Source: Alkalibacillus aidingensis (GTDB lineage Bacteria; Bacillota; Bacilli; Bacillales; Alkalibacillaceae). Taken from it: DNA of 64,000 nucleotides. A program made the translations under genes and the position numbers. Where the stretch lies: assembly GCF_014595945.1 (NCBI RefSeq), contig NZ_JABXWU010000001.1, positions 310,001 to 374,000 on the forward strand, written 5' to 3'. Below the pieces are notes generated by a model that made no database searches, was not told where the DNA came from, and saw only the letters and a list, made by a program, of their open reading frames with translations. Of the stretch, positions 9,505-21,075 are shown piece after piece. Numbering within the stretch: position 1 is the stretch's first letter; each line of letters starts with the position of its first letter.

Positions 9505-10917
9505 GTGGAGCTATCTCAATTTATAAATATGCAACTTAGTGAGGATAAAATGAAGGCGTATTTAGAGGTGGATCATGACTACATTTATGAACTTGATGTA
9601 GCAGATGATGAATTTGAGAATGAACTTTCCCCTTCGTCGATTGAACAGTTTTTAAAGGAACATGATGTGATATTTGGAATTGATGAAGAAGCAATAATTG
9701 GACTAGTGGAGAATTTTTGGTCGGTTAATGGGCCAGTTGAGGTAGCCAGTGGAAAAGAGCCAATTGATGGAAAAGATGGCTATATTGAGTACCACGTAAA
9801 CCTTACAACTAAATCCTCAGTTGACGAACATGATCAAAAAATAGATTTTAAAGAAATCATGAAAATCCCTCTTGTCGAAACAGGTGATCGACTCTTAACA
9901 ATTATTAAACCAACTAAGGGCGAGAAAGGCTTTAATGTTTTCCAAGAAGAGGTTAAGCAATCACCGGGCAAAGAAGCTAAAATTGTCTGTGGTGAGAATA
10001 CTAAGTACAACTTAGAAGACTCTACCATCTACGCAACAGAAAGTGGTCAAGTTTCCTTAACAGAGAAAGAAATTAGAGTTTTACCGGTCTATGAGGTAAA
10101 CGACCACTTAGATCTAAATATTGGTAATATTGATTTTAATGGCTCAATTATCATTAGAGGTGATGTTCCTGACGGCTTTTCAATTAAAGCAAGAGGAGAT
10201 GTTACGATAGAAGGAATAGTCGACGCGGCAAACATAGATGCCGGGGGCTCAATTTTTATTAAAGAAGGAGTCTCCTCCCAAGGAAAAGGTCAAATTCGTG
10301 CAACCCTTGATATACATGTGGGTAACATTAATCAAGGTTTGATTGAGGCTGGTAGAGATATCGTTGTTAATCAGTCTATTCTACATAGTCAAGTCATTGC
10401 TAGAGAAAAAGTCCTATGCCAAAGGGGGCACATTATTGGTGGTTCAGTTTCTGCTGGTAAAGTGATTGAGTCGAAGGATATTGGTAATAGACTAAGCACT
10501 AAAACCAGTCTATACCTTGGACCAAACAGAAAAGTTGTTGAGAAACGAACACAAATAGAATCGAGAATAAAGGAATTGACAGACCAAATCAAGAAGTTAA
10601 ATGCCATCGGACATAAATTTAAAGAGCTAAAGGAAACTAGGGAATTAACTACCAAAGAAAGAGTCACCTTGTTACGGCAGAAGCATTCGATAGAAAAGAC
10701 ACGTTTAGAACTTAGTGAGCTAGCTGAGGAATATGAGACTTACCGATATGACCATGAAGATGAAGTTAATCATGATTTCTCTAAAGTGATTGTAAATGGT
10801 ATACTATACCCGAACGTTGACATCATATATGGAAAGTATAAAAAAGCAATTAGTAAAGAAACAAAATTCGTCTCAATTGTGTATAAAGATCATGACTTTA
10901 CTTTGACACCAATTTAA
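9505..10917 (+). CDS. FapA/DUF342-family polymer-like protein
   Basis: Member of the DUF342 (FapA) family, whose centre is a right-handed beta-helix built from short glycine/valine repeats. That signal is clear at about residues 200-330 (repeats such as GDVTIEGIVDAANIDAGG). A predicted coiled coil rich in Lys/Glu/Leu follows at about residues 340-410, then a small beta domain. The function is unproven. Relatives have been linked to cell-surface or flagellar functions, but nothing here decides it. Two starts are possible, ATG 9499 and GTG 9505. AAGGGGGG ends 1-2 bp before the ATG and about 6-7 bp before the GTG, which favours the GTG. It is absent from the B. subtilis sigD-swrB interval. Confidence 0.85.
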   Translation: MELSQFINMQLSEDKMKAYLEVDHDYIYELDVADDEFENELSPSSIEQFLKEHDVIFGIDEEAIIGLVENFWSVNGPVEVASGKEPIDGKDGYIEYHVNLTTKSSVDEHDQKIDFKEIMKIPLVETGDRLLTIIKPTKGEKGFNVFQEEVKQSPGKEAKIVCGENTKYNLEDSTIYATESGQVSLTEKEIRVLPVYEVNDHLDLNIGNIDFNGSIIIRGDVPDGFSIKARGDVTIEGIVDAANIDAGGSIFIKEGVSSQGKGQIRATLDIHVGNINQGLIEAGRDIVVNQSILHSQVIAREKVLCQRGHIIGGSVSAGKVIESKDIGNRLSTKTSLYLGPNRKVVEKRTQIESRIKELTDQIKKLNAIGHKFKELKETRELTTKERVTLLRQKHSIEKTRLELSELAEEYETYRYDHEDEVNHDFSKVIVNGILYPNVDIIYGKYKKAISKETKFVSIVYKDHDFTLTPI

Positions 10918-10941
10918 AAAGAATAATTAGGGGTGACCAAA

Positions 10942-11253
10942 ATGAGTTGGAAAGCTGTTGAGATGCAAATAGCGTTACCAAGAACACAGGATGCTAGTCA
11001 GCTACAGGAGCAACTACAACAAAGAGGTCAAAACATGCAAAGTCAATTAACACAGGAGCAGTTAAGAGAGTTAGAGAGAAAGCGGAAAGCTGTGTTAGAA
11101 GCAAATCAACGAGACGATGTTCATGTTAAAGATCATGATGATGAGCGTGATCAGCTACCATTTCATAAACGGCGCAATAATCACAAGCAACACGAGGAGT
11201 CTTCCGAATGGAATCATCCTCATTTAGGAAATCGAGTCGACTTCTCTGGATGA
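10942..11253 (+). CDS. Small charged protein of unknown function
   Basis: I do not recognise a named family. The 103 residues begin with an ordered-looking segment (VEMQIALPRTQDASQLQEQL), then a Gln/Glu/Arg-rich helix likely to form a coiled coil (about residues 20-55). A very polar stretch full of Asp, His, Arg and Lys follows, and the end is HPHLGNRVDFSG. No membrane segment or signal peptide is seen. Start ATG 10942 is chosen because AGGGG lies 8 bp upstream; an in-frame GTG at 10933 overlaps that site. Position between the DUF342 gene and the SwrB-like gene suggests cotranscription with sigD. Confidence 0.8.
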   Translation: MSWKAVEMQIALPRTQDASQLQEQLQQRGQNMQSQLTQEQLRELERKRKAVLEANQRDDVHVKDHDDERDQLPFHKRRNNHKQHEESSEWNHPHLGNRVDFSG

Positions 11254-11280
11254 CTCAATGATGAATAGGTGGTATTGGAT

Positions 11281-11877
11281 TTGGAAATATTTAATTTAAT
11301 TATACATGGGATCACTTTTATCGTGATTTTTTGGTTATATCAAAAACTAAAGCAATCGACAGAGTCTGAGCGTGTTTTTGAGAAACGAGTGAATGAAATA
11401 GAGGATTTATTTAGCTCCTATCTATTAGAGATTAAGGATGAAAATAAAAAGCTGATTCAAGAACTAGCAAACTTCGAAACGAAAAATGAATCTTCTCCCA
11501 CTCCAAAGTCTAATTCGGAAGTCAACGAGAAAGTGGTTAGCGAAAATGTTTCTCCAAACAGCCAAACACCAACGGAGACGAACCGATTAAGTGAACACCC
11601 CAAGAAAGATAAAAGCGCTAATGAATATGATCCCGTGAGTCTTCTTAACCAGGAGAAAAAAAAGACTACTTCATACGCAGGTGTGGAAGATACTGAAGCT
11701 GATTATGACCCTTCAAAAATGCAAATAGAAGATCATGTTGACCATTTGACGCCTCAAAGTCATGTTTTACATTTATATAAGACGGGCCATACTATTGAGC
11801 AAATCGCTCAAACACTCGATATGGGTTATACAGAAGTTGAATTAATTGTTAAATTTAATCATAAATTGACTAATTAA
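11281..11877 (+). CDS. SwrB-like DUF6115 membrane-anchored protein
   Basis: Probable counterpart of B. subtilis SwrB (YlxL), which sits at the same place between sigD and rpsB and promotes flagellar assembly and SigD activity. The start is one N-terminal membrane helix (about residues 5-22, LIIHGITFIVIFWLYQ), then a coiled coil, a Ser/Thr/Pro/Glu-rich linker, and a C-terminal DNA-binding-like helical segment (LYKTGHTIEQIAQTLDMGY) typical of DUF6115. The start TTG 11281 is chosen because AGGTGG at 11267-11272 lies 8 bp upstream. GTG 11269 is in frame but overlaps that site. The SwrB link rests on position and topology. Confidence 0.8.
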   Translation: MEIFNLIIHGITFIVIFWLYQKLKQSTESERVFEKRVNEIEDLFSSYLLEIKDENKKLIQELANFETKNESSPTPKSNSEVNEKVVSENVSPNSQTPTETNRLSEHPKKDKSANEYDPVSLLNQEKKKTTSYAGVEDTEADYDPSKMQIEDHVDHLTPQSHVLHLYKTGHTIEQIAQTLDMGYTEVELIVKFNHKLTN

Positions 11878-11880
11878 CAC

Positions 11881-11909
11881 TTGCCTGTAATAAGGTCTTA
11901 TGATATATT
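11881..11909 (+). promoter_or_regulatory. SigA-type promoter of rpsB
   Basis: TTGCCT at 11881-11886 and TATATT at 11904-11909 are separated by 17 bp, with a TGA extension just before the -10. It lies right after the stop of the SwrB-like gene and about 115 bp before rpsB, so it separates ribosomal protein expression from the fla/che operon. Confidence 0.7.
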
Positions 11910-11916
11910 TACTTTT

Positions 11917-12012
11917 GGTGTTAATACACACGTTCGTGGAGATAAATGAGAGGTGCTCGACTTATCGAGTTCTTGTTTATTTATGAAACGATCGGAGGAA
12001 TAAAAACCATTT
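11917..12012 (+). promoter_or_regulatory. Structured 5' leader of rpsB
   Basis: About 100 nt of leader lies between the promoter and the ribosome binding site. It contains a hairpin with stem CTCGA/TCGAG and a 4-nt loop (about 11957-11970), whose arms extend imperfectly outward (ATAAAT with ATTTAT). Two AGGAGG-like sites follow (GGAGGAAT near 11995 and AGGAGGAAT near 12012). Autoregulation by S2 is known in some bacteria, but no specific binding site can be claimed here. Confidence 0.4.
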
Positions 12013-12026
12013 AGGAGGAATTATTT

Positions 12027-12773
12027 ATGGCAGCAATTTCAATGAAGCAATTATTGGAAGCAGGTGTTCATTTCGGACACCAAACACGCCGTTGGAACCC
12101 GAAAATGAAGAGATACATCTTCACAGAGCGTAACGGCATCTACATCATCGATCTACAAAAGACGGTGAAGAAAGTTGACGAAGCATTCAACTTTATTAAA
12201 GAGGTTGCACAAGACGGAGGTAAAATCCTTTTCGTTGGTACGAAAAAGCAAGCTCAAGATACAATTAAAGAAGAGGCAATCCGTTCTGGAATGTACTACA
12301 TCAACCAGCGTTGGTTAGGTGGAACATTAACAAACTTCCAAACAATTGAGAAGCGCGTTAATCGTCTAAAAGATATCGAAAGAATGGAAGAGGACGGTAC
12401 ATTTGATGTACTACCTAAAAAAGAAGTAGTTATGATCCTTAAAGAAAAAGAGCGCCTAGAGAAGTTCTTAGGTGGCGTTAAAGATATGGATGAGCTACCT
12501 GAAGCTCTATTTATCGTTGACCCTAGAAAAGAACGAATTGCGGTTAAGGAAGCTCAGAAATTAGATATTCCTATTGTTGCAATGGTAGATACTAATTGTG
12601 ACCCAGATGAAATCGATTATGTAATCCCTGCAAATGATGACGCAATTCGTGCTGTAAAATTAATTACATCAAGAATGGCAGATGCAATCCTTGAAGTAAA
12701 ACAAGGTGAAGCGACAGAAGACGCTGCTGAAGAGGCAACAGAACAAGAAGAACAAGAAGCAGTGCAAGAGTAA
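12027..12773 (+). CDS. rpsB: 30S ribosomal protein S2
   Basis: Ribosomal protein S2 of the small subunit, 248 residues. Diagnostic segments are the N-terminal [31 protein letters not shown] and [10 protein letters not shown]. The C terminus ends in a long Glu/Ala/Gln tail (about residues 225-248), more acidic than the B. subtilis protein, which could suit a salt-tolerant host. AGGAGG is well spaced before the ATG. An intrinsic terminator follows, so rpsB is largely its own transcript, with tsf downstream. Confidence 0.98.
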   Translation: MAAISMKQLLEAGVHFGHQTRRWNPKMKRYIFTERNGIYIIDLQKTVKKVDEAFNFIKEVAQDGGKILFVGTKKQAQDTIKEEAIRSGMYYINQRWLGGTLTNFQTIEKRVNRLKDIERMEEDGTFDVLPKKEVVMILKEKERLEKFLGGVKDMDELPEALFIVDPRKERIAVKEAQKLDIPIVAMVDTNCDPDEIDYVIPANDDAIRAVKLITSRMADAILEVKQGEATEDAAEEATEQEEQEAVQE

Positions 12774-12781
12774 AAGGTTGT

Positions 12782-12818
12782 AGGTGATAAGAGGGAGGAA
12801 CCTTTTATCACCTTTTTT
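12782..12818 (+). terminator. Intrinsic terminator after rpsB
   Basis: Perfect 9-bp stem AGGTGATAA (12782-12790) and TTATCACCT (12805-12813) with a run of six T at 12813-12818. It lies 8 bp after the rpsB stop and should limit readthrough into tsf. Confidence 0.85.
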
Positions 12819-12842
12819 ACACTTAATGTTTTATAGCAAAGG

Positions 12843-12892
12843 TTTACATGGAAAGATAGAAATAATCGCTCTATGTAAATACTATGTATACT
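12843..12892 (+). promoter_or_regulatory. tsf upstream dyad and possible -10
   Basis: TTTACAT (12843-12849) and ATGTAAA (12873-12879) form a 7-bp inverted repeat with a 23-bp interval, followed by TATACT at 12887-12892 directly after TG. No good -35 is seen at 16-18 bp, so a promoter here would rely on the -10 region or on a bound factor. This is a weak call. Confidence 0.3.
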
Positions 12893-12931
12893 TATTTCAG
12901 TAACTATATTCAATTTCAAGGAGGAACTACA

Positions 12932-15176
<2,245 letters not shown>

Positions 15177-15207
15177 GTTCATTCTTCTAACTGATTTATT
15201 TTGACAC

Positions 15208-15244
15208 CAGCTTTCGCTCGTTCTAAGCGAAAGCTGAATTTTTC
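15208..15244 (+). terminator. Intrinsic terminator after frr
   Basis: Perfect 11-bp stem CAGCTTTCGCT (15208-15218) and AGCGAAAGCTG (15226-15236), 7-base loop, then a T-rich tail. It closes the tsf-pyrH-frr unit before uppS. Confidence 0.85.
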
Positions 15245-15269
15245 TTAGTTTACTTAGAGAGGGATTAAT

Positions 15270-16019
15270 ATGCTTTTTCGTTCGAACTCTAAAGCTCAGC
15301 AACGTACAGAAATCGATGCTGATAATATACCCCAACATATTGCCATTATTATGGATGGCAATGGTCGTTGGGCAAAGAAACGAGCCTTACCTAGGGTCGC
15401 CGGTCACCGTGAAGGTATGAAAGCGATTGAGAAAGTTGTTAGAAGAGCTTCTGATTTAGGGGTTAAAGCGCTGACGTTATACGCTTTTTCCACAGAGAAT
15501 TGGAAAAGACCTAAAACAGAGGTTGAGTTTATTATGAAACTTCCATCTCAATTTTTAGATACTTATTTACCAGGTTTAATAGAAAATAATGTTACAATTA
15601 CAACAATTGGTGATTTTGACTCATTACCTGAATTCACAAAAGAGGCAGTTATAAAGGCCATTGATCGAACAAAAGACAATGATGGTCTAGTTCTTAATCT
15701 CGCTCTAAATTATGGAAGTCGAAAAGAAATTATTGATGCAGTTAAATCAATAAGTGAACTAGTTAAAGATGAGAAATTAGATATTCATGATATCAATGAG
15801 GAGCTATTCGATCAGCACTTATATACTCATAACTTAGAAGATCCGGACCTTTTAATTAGAACTAGTGGCGAACAGAGATTAAGTAACTATTTGTTATGGC
15901 AATTAGCTTATGCAGAATTTTATTTTACGGATAAGTATTGGCCAGAGTTTGGTGAGGAAGCATTGGATGAGGCCATAATCGAATATCAACATCGAAAAAG
16001 GAGATTCGGTGGGTTATAG
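15270..16019 (+). CDS. uppS: Undecaprenyl diphosphate synthase
   Basis: cis-Prenyltransferase that builds the C55 lipid carrier for peptidoglycan and teichoic acids. HIAIIMDGNGRWAKKR (about residues 26-41) carries the catalytic Asp, and GHREG, YAFSTENWKRP, LNYGSRKEI and the DPDLLIRTSGEQRLSNYLLW substrate-binding segment follow in order. 249 residues is the family length. AGAGAGGG precedes the ATG. It opens the lipid group uppS-cdsA-dxr-rasP. Confidence 0.98.
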   Translation: MLFRSNSKAQQRTEIDADNIPQHIAIIMDGNGRWAKKRALPRVAGHREGMKAIEKVVRRASDLGVKALTLYAFSTENWKRPKTEVEFIMKLPSQFLDTYLPGLIENNVTITTIGDFDSLPEFTKEAVIKAIDRTKDNDGLVLNLALNYGSRKEIIDAVKSISELVKDEKLDIHDINEELFDQHLYTHNLEDPDLLIRTSGEQRLSNYLLWQLAYAEFYFTDKYWPEFGEEALDEAIIEYQHRKRRFGGL

Positions 16020-16030
16020 GATGTGATTAA

Positions 16031-16819
16031 GTGTTACAACGTGTTATAACAGCAATTGTTGGTCTATTAGTCTTCGTTCCTTTTGTTGTTTACGGGGACT
16101 GGCCATTTGTCCTTTTTGTTATGTTAATGGTATCTGTCGGACTATATGAAGTGTTGCGTATGAAAAGAGTTAGTCTTCTTTCTTTTCCTGGGATACTTAG
16201 TCTAACTCTACTATGGGTAATCTATATTGACCAATTTTTATATTCTATTTTATCTTACATACCCTTGACCTTTAGTGAGATGGTTTATGTCTTTATTTTT
16301 ATTTTATTAATTTATAGCGTTCTTGTTAAGAATGAATTTAATTTTGAAGATTGTGCCTTCACACTGCTTTCTGTTGCATATATTGGTATTGGTTTGGCCT
16401 ATTTTATTGAGACTAGGTTGGCGGGGTTAGAGTTTATTTTATTCGCTCTATTAATTATTTGGTTAACGGACTCAGGAGCGTATTTCTTTGGAAAATACCT
16501 CGGAAAGAGAAAGTTATGGCCTGAAATTAGTCCGAAGAAAACAGTTGCAGGGTTTGTCGGAGGGATTTTTAGCGCCTTAACCATTGCGGTTATCTTTCAG
16601 CTTATCTACCCGATTCATGACCAAATGTTTGTGATCATGCTAGTAGCTATTCTTGCTTCCATTCTTGCACAAATTGGAGACCTTGTAGAGTCAGCGTTAA
16701 AACGTACATTTAAAGTAAAAGATTCTGGCACCTTACTTCCTGGACACGGTGGTGTTTTAGATCGATTTGACAGCTTGATTTTTATGTTACCATTTTTACA
16801 CTTTATACAATTTATTTAA
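16031..16819 (+). CDS. cdsA: Phosphatidate cytidylyltransferase
   Basis: Integral membrane enzyme that makes CDP-diacylglycerol from phosphatidate and CTP, feeding PgsA later in this window. Eight or so hydrophobic segments fill the 262 residues. The C-terminal signature SPKKTVAGFVGGI...GDLVESALKR...KDSGTLLPGHGGVLDRFDS is intact. The start codon is GTG (16031), 11 bp after the uppS stop. Confidence 0.97.
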   Translation: MLQRVITAIVGLLVFVPFVVYGDWPFVLFVMLMVSVGLYEVLRMKRVSLLSFPGILSLTLLWVIYIDQFLYSILSYIPLTFSEMVYVFIFILLIYSVLVKNEFNFEDCAFTLLSVAYIGIGLAYFIETRLAGLEFILFALLIIWLTDSGAYFFGKYLGKRKLWPEISPKKTVAGFVGGIFSALTIAVIFQLIYPIHDQMFVIMLVAILASILAQIGDLVESALKRTFKVKDSGTLLPGHGGVLDRFDSLIFMLPFLHFIQFI

Positions 16820-16844
16820 TTTGGATAAAATGAGGGACTAACAT

Positions 16845-17993
16845 ATGAAAAATATCGTACTACTAGGTGGGACTGGTTCAATAGGGTTACAAACTATTGA
16901 TATCATCAAAGAACACCCTAATACATTTAACTTGCATGGATTTGTTTTTGGGGCGCAGGTTGAAGTAGCTACTCCAATTATCGAAGAGCTTAAGCCCAAA
17001 GTGGTTATTGTTAAAGATGATACGATTAAAAGTCATCTTTTAGACAAACTGACATATGATGTACAGGTATATAGTGGTTTAGAAGCTATTAACGATCTTG
17101 TTACTCATCATGAAGTAGATTTAGTAGTTAATGCCTTGTTAGGAAGTGTTGGCTTAGAACCCACCTTACAAGCAATACGATCAAAGAAGCAAATTGCTTT
17201 TGCGAATAAAGAAACATTAGTAACTGCTGGACATCTGGTCATGGATGAGGCTAAGAAACATGGTGTTGATCTCCTACCTGTAGATAGTGAACATGCGGCT
17301 ATTCATCAATGCCTACGTGGAGAAAACAGAAGTGAACTTAAGCGATTGATTATTACTGCATCAGGGGGAAGCTTTAGGGACCGTACACGAAATGAATTAG
17401 TTGGGGTTACTAAACAGGATGCGCTCAATCACCCAAACTGGAATATGGGTGCCAAAATCACCATAGATTCTGCTACAATGATGAATAAGGGACTAGAAGT
17501 GATTGAAGCGCATTGGTTATTTGATGTACCATATGATCAAATTGATGTCATCATGCATAAAGAAAGTGTGATACATAGCATGGTTGAATTCGTCGATCAA
17601 AGTGTTATGGCACAGTTGGGAACACCTGATATGCGAATCCCCATTCAATATGCACTCACATATCCGGAAAGATACCCATATAACATGTCTAATGGGTTAG
17701 ATCTATTATCATTTGGTACACTTCACTTTCAACGATTAAGTTTCGAACGTTTCCCATGTTTAAAAATGGCGTATGAAGCAGGACGTGCTGGGGGCTCATT
17801 ACCTACTGTATTAAATGCAGCAAACGAAGAAGCTGTTTCGCTGTTTTTACAAGATCGAATAGACTTTCTTGGTATTGAACATTTAATTAATAAACAACTG
17901 GAAAAACACAATCCAATCAACTCTCCTGATCTTGAAACAATTTTATCTATTGATCAAGAAGTGAGAAGTCGTGTTCGTAGTGAAGTGTCTTAA
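16845..17993 (+). CDS. dxr: 1-deoxy-D-xylulose 5-phosphate reductoisomerase
   Basis: Second enzyme of the MEP isoprenoid pathway, making MEP from DXP with NADPH. The N-terminal nucleotide-binding loop is [29 protein letters not shown] (metal-binding Asp/Glu) and TASGGSFRD follow, then [23 protein letters not shown]-type residues and the substrate loop. 382 residues is full length. Its product is used ultimately by UppS, encoded two genes upstream. Confidence 0.97.
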   Translation: MKNIVLLGGTGSIGLQTIDIIKEHPNTFNLHGFVFGAQVEVATPIIEELKPKVVIVKDDTIKSHLLDKLTYDVQVYSGLEAINDLVTHHEVDLVVNALLGSVGLEPTLQAIRSKKQIAFANKETLVTAGHLVMDEAKKHGVDLLPVDSEHAAIHQCLRGENRSELKRLIITASGGSFRDRTRNELVGVTKQDALNHPNWNMGAKITIDSATMMNKGLEVIEAHWLFDVPYDQIDVIMHKESVIHSMVEFVDQSVMAQLGTPDMRIPIQYALTYPERYPYNMSNGLDLLSFGTLHFQRLSFERFPCLKMAYEAGRAGGSLPTVLNAANEEAVSLFLQDRIDFLGIEHLINKQLEKHNPINSPDLETILSIDQEVRSRVRSEVS

Positions 17994-18008
17994 AGGAAGG
18001 TGCTAGTA

Positions 18009-19265
18009 TTGAATACCGTTATAGCCTTTATATTTATGTTTGGCCTATTAGTCTTCATTCATGAATTAGGCCATTTAATATTTGCCAAACGAGCAGGAAT
18101 GTTGGCTCGTGAATTTGCCATTGGGTTTGGACCGAAGATTTTCTCATATCGAAAGGATGAAACTTTATATACGGTACGGTTGCTGCCTATTGGTGGATAC
18201 GTCCGTGTTGCAGGTGAAGATCCCGAGATTATTGAATTAAAACCGGGTCATCATATTGGAATTGAATTAAATGAGTTTGGCGATGTCAATAAAATTATTG
18301 TTAACAACAAATCCAATTACCCCAATGCCAAAATTGTAGAAGTTGAGAAAATCGACTTAGATCATGAACTAACACTTGATTGTTATGATTTGGACTCCGA
18401 TGAGCACCATCGATATCAAGTAGACCGTAAAGCTCTCTTTGTAATGGATGATAAAGAGACGTTAATTGCCCCTTATGACCGTCAATTCGGTTCAAAGACG
18501 ACGAGTCAAAAAGGGATTCAAGTTTTTGCAGGACCGATGATGAACTTCTTATTAGCAATAGCTATTTTTATCGGACTTGGTTTTATTCAAGGTGTACCAG
18601 TCGATGAGGCAATCATTGGTGGGGTTGAAGAAGGTTCACCAGCTCATCAAGCTGAGCTCGTCGAAGGAGACGAAGTAGTTCAAATTGATGAGACTAATGT
18701 TGAAAGCTGGATGGATTTTGTTCTTTATGTACAAGAACGCCCCGATGAGCAACTTGAAATTACGGTCGATCGTCATGGTGAGTTAATAACAGAATCCATC
18801 ACACCGGAATCTGTGACAGAACAAGGACAAACAATTGGTCGAATTGGTGTGATGCGTGAGTTTGAGGATGCTGCAGGTCAAGTGATTTTACACGGCTTTA
18901 CTCAAACGTACGATATCACCATACTTATTATCGAGGCTGTGGGGCAATTGGTTACAGGGCAACTATCAATTGATGCATTAGCCGGACCTGTTGGCATTTA
19001 CTCAGCAACTGACGATGTTGTCCAGACAGGGCTTTTAAACTTCCTGACTTGGACAGCGATGTTAAGTATAAATTTAGGGATTATTAACTTATTGCCATTA
19101 CCTGCATTAGATGGTGGTCGATTAATGTTTATCGGTTTAGAGGCCATACGTGGAAAGCCAATTGACCCTCAAAAAGAAGGAGTCGTCCACTTTATTGGGT
19201 TTGCACTTCTAATGTTGCTAATGATTATTGTGACATGGAATGATATTGAACGATTGTTTATGTAA
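18009..19265 (+). CDS. rasP: Site-2 membrane metalloprotease RasP (RseP/YluC)
   Basis: Intramembrane zinc protease that cleaves anti-sigma factors and signal-peptide remnants. The first membrane helix carries the zinc motif HELGH (FIHELGHLIFAKRAG) near residue 20. A PDZ domain lies at about residues 195-270, and the second zinc ligand motif NLLPLPALDGGR is near residue 355. The start TTG 18009 is preferred over GTG 18000: AAGGAAGG ends at 18000, 8 bp before the TTG, and homologues begin near NTVIAFI. The result is 418 residues. An insertion of about 60 residues after GEDPE is typical for Firmicutes. Confidence 0.95.
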   Translation: MNTVIAFIFMFGLLVFIHELGHLIFAKRAGMLAREFAIGFGPKIFSYRKDETLYTVRLLPIGGYVRVAGEDPEIIELKPGHHIGIELNEFGDVNKIIVNNKSNYPNAKIVEVEKIDLDHELTLDCYDLDSDEHHRYQVDRKALFVMDDKETLIAPYDRQFGSKTTSQKGIQVFAGPMMNFLLAIAIFIGLGFIQGVPVDEAIIGGVEEGSPAHQAELVEGDEVVQIDETNVESWMDFVLYVQERPDEQLEITVDRHGELITESITPESVTEQGQTIGRIGVMREFEDAAGQVILHGFTQTYDITILIIEAVGQLVTGQLSIDALAGPVGIYSATDDVVQTGLLNFLTWTAMLSINLGIINLLPLPALDGGRLMFIGLEAIRGKPIDPQKEGVVHFIGFALLMLLMIIVTWNDIERLFM

Positions 19266-19292
19266 ATACGATGTATACGAGGTGATACGGTT

Positions 19293-20993
19293 ATGAGACA
19301 AAGTAATATGTTAATTCCGACATTAAGAGAACTACCTAAAGAAGCTGAATTACCAAGTCACCAATTGTTACTGAAAGCAGGATATATTCGTAAATTAGCT
19401 TCTGGAGTCTACAATTTTCTTCCTTTAGGAAAAAAAGTACTGCGAAAAGTAGAAAATATTGTCCGGGAAGAAATGGACCGTGCTGGAGCACAAGAAATTC
19501 AAATGCCTATCTTGCAACCTGCAGAATTATGGCAGACTTCCGGGCGTTGGAATACGATGGGAGACGAATTAATGCGACTCAAAGATCGTCATGAACGCCC
19601 TTTTGCTTTAGGAGCTACCCATGAAGAAGTCGTAACATCCCTTATACGCGATGAGGTCAATTCATATAAAAAGCTTCCGTTAACTGTTTATCAGATTCAA
19701 AATAAGTATCGTGATGAAAAACGACCTCGTTTTGGACTTTTACGAGGTAGAGAGTTTTTGATGAAGGATGCTTATTCCTTCCATGAAGATTTTGAGTCAT
19801 TGGACGAGACGTATAATCGGTTATTTGAAGCTTATAAAAGAATTTTCGAGCGCTGTGGCTTAAATTTTCGAGCTGTTATTGCGGACTCAGGAGCAATGGG
19901 TGGTAAAGACACTCATGAATTTATGGTACTCTCGGATGTAGGTGAGGATACGATTGCCTACTCCGATACTTCAGATTACGCTGCCAATGTCGAAATGGCA
20001 CCGGTAATGAGTGAATATGAAAAACCTAATGTTGAACCTAAAGAACTAAAGAAAATTGAAACACCAAATGCAAAGACGATGCAAGAGGTAGCCGATTATT
20101 TAGGTCATTCCTTAAAAGAAGGTATGAAAGCCATTATGTTTAAGGTGGATGATCGATTTGTCATGGTCGTGACAAGAGGTGACCACGAGGTTAATGATGT
20201 AAAAGTTAAAAACTTATGTGACGCTGAAATCGTTGAATTAGCAACAGAACATGAAACGAAATCAGTGATGGGAGCTGGATTTGGCTCATTAGGACCTATC
20301 AACTCACCAGAAGAAGTTGAAGTGGTTGCCGATCATGCAGTTAAATATCTTGTTAACGCATCTTGTGGCGCTAACGAAGATGGTTACCATTACACGAATG
20401 TAAATCCTGACCGCGATTTTAAGGTTAGTCAATATGCTGATCTTCGTTCAATCGAAGAAGGAGACCCTTCTCCGGATGGACAAGGCACCATTAAATTTGC
20501 CAAAGGAATTGAAGTTGGTCATGTATTTAAGCTAGGCACTTTATATGCGGATAAATTAGGTGGGTCCTTTTTAAACCAACAAGGTAAGGCTGAATCCTTC
20601 GTAATGGGATGCTATGGTATTGGTGTATCAAGAACACTATCGGCTGTAGTTGAACAATATCATGATGAAAATGGTCTACTTTGGCCAGATAGCCTAACAC
20701 CTTTTGACGTTCATGTTATTAACTTGAATGCTAAAAAGAGCGAGCAAATTGAGGTGGCTGATCAGGTTTATGAGTCATTGAAATCACAAAACTTTGATGT
20801 CTTATACGATGATCGTCAAGAACGTGCAGGTGTTAAATTCAATGATAGCGATCTAATTGGAATTCCTTATCGTGTGACGATTGGTAAGCGAGCAAATGAA
20901 GGTTATGTTGAGTTTAAACACCGTAAAACAGGCGACCAGCAAGATGTTCATATCGATGAATTAGTTCGTTTTTTAAATCAACTTACAAAATAA
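19293..20993 (+). CDS. proS: Prolyl-tRNA synthetase (bacterial type)
   Basis: Class II synthetase charging tRNA-Pro. Motif 2 is seen in [20 protein letters not shown], the editing (YbaK-like) insertion spans about residues 230-390, motif 3 is [11 protein letters not shown], and the anticodon-binding domain is at the C terminus. 566 residues is the standard bacterial size. AGGTG precedes the ATG, and only 27 bp separate it from rasP, leaving no room for a T-box leader. Confidence 0.98.
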   Translation: MRQSNMLIPTLRELPKEAELPSHQLLLKAGYIRKLASGVYNFLPLGKKVLRKVENIVREEMDRAGAQEIQMPILQPAELWQTSGRWNTMGDELMRLKDRHERPFALGATHEEVVTSLIRDEVNSYKKLPLTVYQIQNKYRDEKRPRFGLLRGREFLMKDAYSFHEDFESLDETYNRLFEAYKRIFERCGLNFRAVIADSGAMGGKDTHEFMVLSDVGEDTIAYSDTSDYAANVEMAPVMSEYEKPNVEPKELKKIETPNAKTMQEVADYLGHSLKEGMKAIMFKVDDRFVMVVTRGDHEVNDVKVKNLCDAEIVELATEHETKSVMGAGFGSLGPINSPEEVEVVADHAVKYLVNASCGANEDGYHYTNVNPDRDFKVSQYADLRSIEEGDPSPDGQGTIKFAKGIEVGHVFKLGTLYADKLGGSFLNQQGKAESFVMGCYGIGVSRTLSAVVEQYHDENGLLWPDSLTPFDVHVINLNAKKSEQIEVADQVYESLKSQNFDVLYDDRQERAGVKFNDSDLIGIPYRVTIGKRANEGYVEFKHRKTGDQQDVHIDELVRFLNQLTK

Positions 20994-21006
20994 ATAGGAA
21001 ACAATT

Positions 21007-21034
21007 AACCCTTGTCTCAAGAGGCAAGGGTTTT
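21007..21034 (+). terminator. Terminator after proS
   Basis: 12-bp stem AACCCTTGTCTC with GAGGCAAGGGTT (one G-T pair), closed tightly, followed by only four T. It lies 14 bp after the proS stop and overlaps the probable polC promoter. Confidence 0.7.
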
Positions 21035-21039
21035 ATAAT
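21012..21039 (+). promoter_or_regulatory. Probable polC promoter inside the proS terminator
   Basis: TTGTCT at 21012-21017 and TATAAT at 21034-21039 with 16-bp spacing. The -35 lies within the left arm of the terminator hairpin and the -10 directly after its T tract, so one 30-bp stretch would end one transcript and start the next. It leads to polC at 21076. Confidence 0.55.
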
Positions 21040-21075
21040 ATAATAGGAGAAGAAACCTTAAGTGGGGGAAATAAA

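Noticed and set aside
19266-19292. T-box leader before proS
   Set aside because: Only 27 bp separate rasP and proS, too short for a T-box.
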